Below, in pieces: positions 58,400-64,000 of a stretch of 64,000 nt of DNA. The position numbers were made by a program, and so were the translations under genes. Every line of letters begins with the position of its first letter. Positions within the stretch are counted from its first letter, which is position 1. The notes under the pieces are model-generated. The model was given only the letters and a program-made list of their open reading frames with translations. It had not been told where the DNA came from and made no database searches. This stretch comes from Falsiroseomonas ponticola (GTDB lineage: Bacteria > Pseudomonadota > Alphaproteobacteria > Acetobacterales > Acetobacteraceae), in the NCBI RefSeq assembly GCF_016805305.1, contig NZ_JAERQN010000007.1, positions 186,001-250,000 of the forward strand, read 5' to 3'.

Positions 58400-59167
58400 A
58401 TGCTGCCCCCGCCGCCCGTCCGGCCCGACCCCGCCCATGTGCCGACCGAGCGCGAGTTGCGGGAGGACCTGGCGGCGGCCTATCGCCTCATCGCCCTGTT
58501 CGGCATGACGGACCTGGTCTTCACCCATCTCTCCGTCCGCGTGCCGGGGGAGGGGCATCGCTTCCTGGTCAACCCCTATGGCCTGCTGTTCGAGGAAGTG
58601 ACGGCTTCCAGCCTGGTGCTGGTGGACGCCGAGGGCGAGCCGCGGCAGCAGACCAGCTGGCCCGTGAACCCGGCGGGCTTCGTCATCCATTCCGCCGTCC
58701 ATCTCGGCCGGGCGGATGCGAATTGCGTGATGCACACGCATACGCTGGCCGGCATGGCCGTGGCCGCGCAGCGCGATGCGCTGCTGCCGCTGAACCAGAT
58801 GATGATGGAGTTCATCGGCCGCGTCGCCGTCCATGACTACGAAGGCGTGGCAACGGACGAGAACATGTCGGAGCGCGAGCGCCTGGTGAGGGACCTCGGC
58901 GACAAGCCTGCGATGATCCTGCGGCATCACGGGCTGCTGACCGTCGGCCGCACGGTCGCGGAGGCCTTCTACTGGATGTACTACCTGGAGCAGTCCTGCC
59001 GCATCCAGCTGGCCGCGCAATCCAGCGGCGCGCCGCTCGCCGTGGCGCCGGCGGAGGCGGTGGCGCGCACGCAGCGCCTGTTCGACACCGGGCCCACCAA
59101 GGGCTGGTTGCCCTGGCAGGCGCTGCGGCGGAAACTCGATCGCGAACAGCCTGGCTACAAGGACTGA
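58400..59167 (+). CDS. Class II aldolase/adducin family protein
   Basis: 255 residues, ATG overlapping the spacer just after the dehydrogenase stop. Zinc ligands are in 'VMHTHTLAG' and 'LRHHGLLTVG', with 'FTHLSVRVPG' and 'NPYGLLFEEVT' earlier. Family members are fuculose/ribulose-phosphate aldolases or decarboxylases; members in amino-acid or polyamine operons often have unknown reactions. There is no sugar-phosphate kinase nearby. It precedes the ABC ATPase by 4 bases. Confidence 0.87.
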   Translation: MLPPPPVRPDPAHVPTERELREDLAAAYRLIALFGMTDLVFTHLSVRVPGEGHRFLVNPYGLLFEEVTASSLVLVDAEGEPRQQTSWPVNPAGFVIHSAVHLGRADANCVMHTHTLAGMAVAAQRDALLPLNQMMMEFIGRVAVHDYEGVATDENMSERERLVRDLGDKPAMILRHHGLLTVGRTVAEAFYWMYYLEQSCRIQLAAQSSGAPLAVAPAEAVARTQRLFDTGPTKGWLPWQALRRKLDREQPGYKD

Positions 59168-59171
59168 CCGG

Positions 59172-60269
59172 ATGTCGGGAACGGGCCATGCCCTCGCGCT
59201 GCGGGGGCTGACCAAGCGCTATGGCGGCTTCATCGCCGTCGATTCCGTCTCGCTCAAGGTGGAGCGCGGCGAGTTCCTGACGCTGCTCGGCCCCTCCGGC
59301 AGCGGCAAGACGACGATCCTGATGTGCATCGCTGGCTTCGTGGCGCCCACGGAAGGCGCGGTGCTGCTGGATGGCGCGGACATCACGCCGCTGCCGCCGG
59401 AACGCCGCGACTTCGGCATGGTGTTCCAGGGCTATGCGCTGTTCCCGCACATGACGGTGGCCGAGAACGTCGCCTTCCCGCTCCGCGTCCGCAAGCTCGG
59501 CGCCGCGGAGCGGGAGGCGAAGGTGCGCGCGGCGCTGGACCTCGTGCAGCTCTCGGGCTTCGCGGAACGCCTGCCGCGCCAGCTTTCCGGCGGCCAGCAG
59601 CAGCGCGTGGCGCTGGCCCGCGCGCTGGTCTTCGACCCCGCCCTGCTGCTGCTGGATGAGCCACTGAGCGCCCTCGACAAGAAGCTGCGCGCGGAGTTGC
59701 AGGAGGAGCTGAAGGCGCTGCACCGCCGCGTCGGCCGCACCTTCGTCAATGTGACGCATGACCAGGAGGAGGCGCTGTCCCTCTCCGACCGCGTCGCCAT
59801 CCTCAACCACGGCAAGCTGGTGCAGGAAGGCCCGCCCGCGCATCTCTACGAACATCCGCGCACGCGCTTCGTGGCGGACTTCCTCGGCAAGTCCAACTTC
59901 CTGCACGGGTCGGTGCAGGAAAGCGTGCCCGGCGGCTTCGTGATCGGCGCGGGCGCTACGCGCATCCTGCAGGCGGTGGCGGAAAACCACCGCCCCGCCC
60001 ATGGCAGCCCCGTGCTGCTGAGCCTGCGGCCGGAGAAGATCGCCCTGCTGAACGAGGATGATGCCGCCGACAACGTCGTCATCGGCCGCATCGCCGCCTG
60101 GTCCTACCTCGGTGCCGGCTACACGCTGGTGGTGGAGACGCCGGACCTCGGCGCGCTGCGCGTGGCGCTGCCGACCTGGCAGGCCCCGATCGCGCCGAGC
60201 GAGGGGCTTGCCGTGCGCCTCGGCTGGAGTTCGACGGCCAGCGTCCCGGTGGTGGAGGATGCGCCTTGA
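59172..60269 (+). CDS. Polyamine-type ABC transporter ATPase (PotA family)
   Basis: 365 residues. Walker A 'GPSGSGKTT' near residue 41, Q loop 'VFQGYALFPHM', signature 'LSGGQQQRVALARAL', Walker B 'LLLLDEPLSALD' and switch 'VTHDQEEA'. A C-terminal TOBE-type domain from about 245 ('LLSLRPEKIALLNED') is typical of PotA and other MalK-like subunits. It powers the two permeases that follow and overlaps the first by 4 bases. Confidence 0.92.
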   Translation: MSGTGHALALRGLTKRYGGFIAVDSVSLKVERGEFLTLLGPSGSGKTTILMCIAGFVAPTEGAVLLDGADITPLPPERRDFGMVFQGYALFPHMTVAENVAFPLRVRKLGAAEREAKVRAALDLVQLSGFAERLPRQLSGGQQQRVALARALVFDPALLLLDEPLSALDKKLRAELQEELKALHRRVGRTFVNVTHDQEEALSLSDRVAILNHGKLVQEGPPAHLYEHPRTRFVADFLGKSNFLHGSVQESVPGGFVIGAGATRILQAVAENHRPAHGSPVLLSLRPEKIALLNEDDAADNVVIGRIAAWSYLGAGYTLVVETPDLGALRVALPTWQAPIAPSEGLAVRLGWSSTASVPVVEDAP

Positions 60270-61105
60270 TCCGCCGGCAGGATGCAGGCTGGTGGCTGCT
60301 GATCCTGCCCGCCTTCCTGCTGATGACCGCCTTCTACATCGCCCCCATCGCGCAGGTGCTGGCGATCTCCTTCACCGAGCCCGCGCCCGGCCTCGGCAAC
60401 TACGAACGCCTCTTCACCAGCGAAAGCGTGCAGCGCGTGATCGTCACGACGCTGCGCATCTGCACCATCACCACCGCCCTCGCGCTGCTGCTGGGCTATG
60501 TGCTGGCCTATCGCATCGCGCTGGCGAATGAGGCCGCGCGGCGCTGGTGGATCCTGGCCGTGCTCGTGCCGCTCTGGATCAGCGTGCTGGTCCGCGCCTT
60601 CGCCTGGGTCACGCTGCTGCGCCGCCAGGGCCTGGTGAACAACGCGCTGATGGAAGCGGGCGTGATCAATGAGCCGCTGCAACTCGTCTGGAACGAATTC
60701 GGCATCATCGTCGGCATGGTGCACTACATGGTCCCCTACGCCGTGCTGCCGCTGCTGGCGAGCATGCGGGAGATCGATCCGCGCCTGCTGGCCGCCGCGC
60801 GGGGCCTCGGCGCGCCGCGCTTCACCATCTTCCGCCGCATCTTCCTGCCGCTCTCGCTGCCCGGGCTGATCGCGGCGGGCGTGCTGGTCTTCATCTTCTC
60901 GCTCGGCTTCTACATCACGCCGGCCATCCTCGGCGGCGGCAAGACGCTGATGGTGGCGGAATGGATCGGGCTGCAGATCCTCGACCTCATCCGCTGGGGC
61001 CTCGGCACCATGATGGCCACGGTGCTTGTCGTGGCCATCCTCGCCACGCTCGCGATCTTCTCCCGCGTCGTGGACCTCAGGCGCGTCTTCGGCACGGGGG
61101 CCTGA
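60266..61105 (+). CDS. Polyamine-type ABC permease (PotB/PotH-like)
   Basis: 279 residues from TTG 60266. Six spans, beginning 'WWLLILPAFLLMTAFYIAPIAQVLAISF', and the EAA-type coupling loop 'ARGLGAPRFTIFRRIFLPLSLPGLIAA' near residue 175. It is the first of two inner-membrane channel subunits. The next gene starts 3 bases later. Confidence 0.92.
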   Translation: MIRRQDAGWWLLILPAFLLMTAFYIAPIAQVLAISFTEPAPGLGNYERLFTSESVQRVIVTTLRICTITTALALLLGYVLAYRIALANEAARRWWILAVLVPLWISVLVRAFAWVTLLRRQGLVNNALMEAGVINEPLQLVWNEFGIIVGMVHYMVPYAVLPLLASMREIDPRLLAAARGLGAPRFTIFRRIFLPLSLPGLIAAGVLVFIFSLGFYITPAILGGGKTLMVAEWIGLQILDLIRWGLGTMMATVLVVAILATLAIFSRVVDLRRVFGTGA

Positions 61106-61108
61106 GCG

Positions 61109-61897
61109 ATGGACCACGCGCATCGCCCCGGCCGATGGACCGTGGCCGCGGCCTGGATGGTCGCGATCTACCTGGTGCTGCCGATCAGCATCGTCATCCC
61201 CGTCTCGCTGACGGACCAGCGATTCCTCTCCCTGCCGCAGGAAGCGCTGAGCCTCCGCCACTACGCCACCGTGCTGGGCAGCGAGGCCTGGCTGGGATCG
61301 ATCTGGCAATCCTTCCTGATCGCGGTTGCCGCCACCGTCATCGCCGTGGTGGCCGGCACGCTCTGCGCCATCGGCTGCTGGCGCCTGTCGCGACGTTCGA
61401 CGGAACTCGTGCGGGCGCTGATGCTGCTGCCGATCATCATCCCCTCCATCGTCTATGCCGTCGGCCTCTACCGCTACTTCGCGAAGATCGACCTGCTGGA
61501 CCGCTTCCTCGGCGTTGCCATCGCGCATGGCGTCACCGGCATCCCCTATGTCGTCATCACCGTCTCAACTGCGCTGGCCGCTTTCGACCCAAGGCTGGAA
61601 CAGGCGGCGCGGGGCATGGGCGCCTCGCTGTCGCAGACGCTGCGCTGGGTGATCCTGCCGCGCATCGCGCCGGGCATCGTCTCCGGCGCCATCTTCGCCT
61701 TCATCCATAGCTGGGATGAGTTGGTGATCGTGCTCTTCATCGCCTCCCGCGATGTCTTCACCCTGCCGCGCCGCATCTGGGACGGCATCAACGAGAACCT
61801 GGACCCCGCCATGGCCGCCGTCGCCGTGCTGCTGGTGGTCTTCACCCTTGGCCTGCTGCTGCTGGACCTGGCGCTGCGCCGGCGCCGCGACGCCTGA
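61109..61897 (+). CDS. Polyamine-type ABC permease (PotC/PotI-like)
   Basis: 262 residues. Six spans, 'AAWMVAIYLVLPISIVIPVSL' first, and the coupling loop 'ARGMGASLSQTLRWVILPRIAPGI' near residue 165. 'SWDELVIVLFIASRDVFTLPRRIWDG' is typical of PotC-like subunits. It completes the importer; the amidinohydrolase gene follows 10 bases later. Confidence 0.92.
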   Translation: MDHAHRPGRWTVAAAWMVAIYLVLPISIVIPVSLTDQRFLSLPQEALSLRHYATVLGSEAWLGSIWQSFLIAVAATVIAVVAGTLCAIGCWRLSRRSTELVRALMLLPIIIPSIVYAVGLYRYFAKIDLLDRFLGVAIAHGVTGIPYVVITVSTALAAFDPRLEQAARGMGASLSQTLRWVILPRIAPGIVSGAIFAFIHSWDELVIVLFIASRDVFTLPRRIWDGINENLDPAMAAVAVLLVVFTLGLLLLDLALRRRRDA

Positions 61898-61907
61898 GGA
61901 AACGACC

Positions 61908-62933
61908 ATGCAAAAGACCCCGCCCAGCTTCGCGATGAGCGAGTTCGACCACCGCTACAACATGCTGATCGAGCGCTTCGCCAGCGAACCCGATCCCGCC
62001 TTCGAAAGCGCGTCGGAGCAAGCCTTCGTCTGGGGCCGCGAATGGGGCTGCAACTCCGATATCGGCCGCCTCCGCCTCGTGCTCATGCACCGCCCGGGGG
62101 AGGAGATGCGGGTGGTGGACACGCTGCCCCATATCCCGGAACTCAACGCCTTCGGGGACCCCGCGACCGGCGCCTATTGGCGCGGCAATCTCCGCCCGAC
62201 GCTGGAGGAACAGCAGGCGCAGCATGATGCGCTGGTGGCCGCGCTGCGCGAGGAAGGTGTGGAGGTCGTGTACCTCAAGCGCGCCGCCGCAGGGCGCCAC
62301 AAGTCGATCTACACGCGCGATTCCTGCATCGGCATCAAGGGCGGCGCCATCGTCACCCGCATGGGCCCGCGCATCCGGCGTGGCGAGGAAGCGCCGGTGA
62401 CCGAAACCCTCGCTGCCATCGGCATGCCCATTCTGCGGACCATCCACGGCACCGGCCTGATGGAAGGCGGCAGCTTCGCCTATATCCGCCCCGACGTCGC
62501 CGTCGTCGGCGTCTCCTCCCGCGTCAATGAGGAAGGCGCGCGGCAGCTGGAGCAAGTGCTGGCGGTGCAGGGCACGCGCCTGATCCGCGTGCAGATTCCC
62601 GGCTACCGCCTGCACATCGACGGCGGCTTCGTGATGATCCACCACGACGTCGCCATCGTGAATCCCTCCATGCTGCCCTTCGTCTTCATGGAGGAGCTGA
62701 AGCGCCTCGGCATCCGCATGATCCCGGTGAACCACGAGGATCCGTCCTGGACGGTGAACTGCCTGGCCGTGGCACCTGGCCGCGTCATCATGAGCGACCG
62801 CGTCAGCGCGCGCACGCAGGATGCGCTGGACAGGGCCGGCATCTCCATCCGCCTGGTGGATTACGATCGCGTCGGGCTTGGCGGCGGCGGCATCCACTGC
62901 TCGACGAGCCCGCTGGTGCGCGACCCCGTCTGA
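61908..62933 (+). CDS. Arginine deiminase/dimethylargininase-fold hydrolase
   Basis: 341 residues from ATG 61908. The pentein fold is recognised by 'RRLRLVLMHRPGEEM'-like 'IGRLRLVLMHRPGEE', 'YTRDSCIGIKGGAIVTRM', 'LMEGGSFAYI', 'HIDGGFVMI' (catalytic His and Asp) and 'GGGIHCSTSPLVR' (catalytic Cys). The usual EGGD loop is EGGS here, which may change substrate choice. It should hydrolyse or transfer the amidino group of arginine or another guanidino compound. As last gene of the importer operon it points to a guanidino substrate. Confidence 0.87.
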   Translation: MQKTPPSFAMSEFDHRYNMLIERFASEPDPAFESASEQAFVWGREWGCNSDIGRLRLVLMHRPGEEMRVVDTLPHIPELNAFGDPATGAYWRGNLRPTLEEQQAQHDALVAALREEGVEVVYLKRAAAGRHKSIYTRDSCIGIKGGAIVTRMGPRIRRGEEAPVTETLAAIGMPILRTIHGTGLMEGGSFAYIRPDVAVVGVSSRVNEEGARQLEQVLAVQGTRLIRVQIPGYRLHIDGGFVMIHHDVAIVNPSMLPFVFMEELKRLGIRMIPVNHEDPSWTVNCLAVAPGRVIMSDRVSARTQDALDRAGISIRLVDYDRVGLGGGGIHCSTSPLVRDPV

Positions 62934-63077
62934 GGCGCGCTTCACGGCAACGTCATCGCCGGCGCCGCCCGGGGCGCCGCCGTTGTCTCGATTGTTGATT
63001 GCCCCCGTCTCGCGCTTGGCGCTTCTGGCAGATGCGGCATCCGTCTTCCGGGCGCCGCCGTTCCAGCCTGCGCAGAG

Positions 63078-64000
63078 ATGATGAACATCGATCCCGTCCG
63101 ATCGCTGGAACCCGCAGCCGCGGCGCCCGCAGACCCCGCGACCGGCATGGCGGGCGCCACCGAGCCGGGGTTGCGGCGGCAACTGGCGCTCCTCCTCCTG
63201 GCGGTCCTGCTGCCGGGGCTCGCCATGGTGGTGGGCCTGGCGCTTCGGCCATCGGCCGGGTTGTGGCCGGCGGCCTGGGGGTTGCTCGCGCTGATGGTCG
63301 GGTTCGGCATCGCGCTGCTGCTGGCGCGGCGGATCCTGGACCGCACCGCCGTGCTGGCGGCCCGCGCGGAAGCGGTGGCCGCCGGGGATGCGCCGCCCGG
63401 CCTCTGGGAGCCGGGCATCAGGGAACTCACCCGCATCGCCGCCGCGCTGGATGACGCGGCGCTCGCCGTCCGGGATCGCGAAGCCGCCTTCGCCGCGGCC
63501 TTCGAGCAATCGACCGTGCCCATGTCCCAGGCGGAATGCGACACCGCCGTCATCCTGCGCGCCAATGCCGCCTACTGCGCCCTGCTCGCGCGGCCGGTGG
63601 AGGCCATCATCGGCCGCCCGCTGACCGACTTCGTCCATGCCGATGACCGGGAGGAGGATCTGGAGGCGTTCCGCCGCCTCTGCCGCGGGGAGATCGCGAC
63701 CCATGCGCAGGTGAAGCGCTACCTGCGCCCCGATGGCAGCCTGCGCTGGGTGAAGGTCTCCACCTCTCCGGTGCGGGATCCCGAAGGCCGCGTGACGCGG
63801 ACGGTGGAGGTGGTGACGGACGTCACCGGCCGCCGGGCCGCGGAGGCCGCGCTGCGGGAAAGCGAGGCGCGGCTCAAGCGCGTGCAGCGGATCGGCCGCG
63901 TCGGCGGCTTCGAGATCGACCTGCGGAGCGGGGAGAATGCGCGCTCCGCCGAATACATGGCGCTGCAGGGCCTGCGCGCCGTCAACGCGCAGGAACAGCA
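63078..64000 (+). CDS. Membrane-bound PAS-domain sensor, N-terminal part (runs off the window)
   Basis: Tandem ATGs at 63078 and 63081; the frame is open to the window end (about 307 codons). Two membrane spans ('LALLLLAVLLPGLAMVVGLAL' near 36-56 and 'WGLLALMVGFGIALLLA' near 66-82) have almost no periplasmic loop. A HAMP-like helix precedes a PAS domain (about 140-260: 'FEQSTVPMSQAE', 'RPLTDFVHADDRE', 'RPDGSLRWVKVSTSPVRD', 'EVVTDVTGRRAAE'). A second PAS begins near 280 ('RIGRVGGFEIDLRSGE'). The output domain, probably histidine kinase or cyclase, lies outside. Confidence 0.82.
   Translation, partial: MMNIDPVRSLEPAAAAPADPATGMAGATEPGLRRQLALLLLAVLLPGLAMVVGLALRPSAGLWPAAWGLLALMVGFGIALLLARRILDRTAVLAARAEAVAAGDAPPGLWEPGIRELTRIAAALDDAALAVRDREAAFAAAFEQSTVPMSQAECDTAVILRANAAYCALLARPVEAIIGRPLTDFVHADDREEDLEAFRRLCRGEIATHAQVKRYLRPDGSLRWVKVSTSPVRDPEGRVTRTVEVVTDVTGRRAAEAALRESEARLKRVQRIGRVGGFEIDLRSGENARSAEYMALQGLRAVNAQEQ

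Noticed and set aside
62934..63077. Short GGCGCC/GGGCGCC inverted bases after the amidinohydrolase gene as a terminator
   Set aside because: The stem is only about six bases in very GC-rich sequence with no U-run, so I do not call it.

Overview
The window is about 70% G+C with strong third-position bias, uses many GTG and TTG starts and carries numerous twin-arginine-like signal peptides. Gene content (orphan Bug, NMT1, PhnD and amino-acid-type binding proteins, hydantoinase/oxoprolinase genes, MmgE/PrpD, RraA, amidohydrolases) fits an alphaproteobacterium of the Acetobacteraceae, Roseomonas-like. That taxonomic call is an inference from composition and gene content. I see no rRNA, tRNA, CRISPR array, prophage or insertion sequence.

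Layout. 1-4131: end of an unrecognised gene, then four leftward periplasmic binding proteins with no permease. 4411-9132: GH1-like hydrolase, an AtzH/HpxZ-like protein with a DadA-like oxidase, a double cold-shock protein with a Gly/Arg-rich repeat linker, and a small unknown gene. 9134-14596: racemase-like protein, an RTX C-terminal fragment, Bug and PhnD binding proteins, an allantoinase/dihydroorotase relative and a ZIP transporter. 14604-21693: leftward scavenging cluster (EamA exporter, PuuB-like oxidase, two NMT1-like binding proteins, amidohydrolase, SDR), with a palindromic GC-rich intergenic element inside it.

21909-35955: one rightward run of eleven tightly packed genes. It holds a complete branched-chain-amino-acid-type ABC importer followed by MmgE/PrpD, hydantoinase B and A, an isochorismatase-like protein lacking its nucleophilic cysteine, a flavoprotein, and a lone molybdenum hydroxylase large subunit. 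It looks like an uptake-and-degradation operon for a cyclic amide or N-heterocycle.

35969-48723: Na/Pi cotransporter relative, then a chemosensory cluster without flagellar genes: RsbW-like ATPase, CheR, a triple-CheW protein, CheB, a response regulator with three HPt-like repeats in which Asp replaces the phospho-acceptor His, and CheA. A fasciclin lipoprotein follows, and a convergent pair encodes a REC-PP2C phosphatase and a methyl-accepting receptor. The gene set suggests a chemosensory array that feeds a partner-switching module instead of flagella. The pseudo-HPt regulator is the most unusual protein in the window.

48871-56197: lipoprotein, RraA-like gene with a thioesterase, Bug binding protein, and a second EamA/amidohydrolase/PuuB-like oxidase set. 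56304-62933: a polyamine-type ABC importer operon with a GhrA-like dehydrogenase, a class II aldolase and an arginine-deiminase-fold amidinohydrolase. 63078-64000: start of a membrane PAS sensor, cut by the window edge. No gene-free stretch exceeds about 300 bases.
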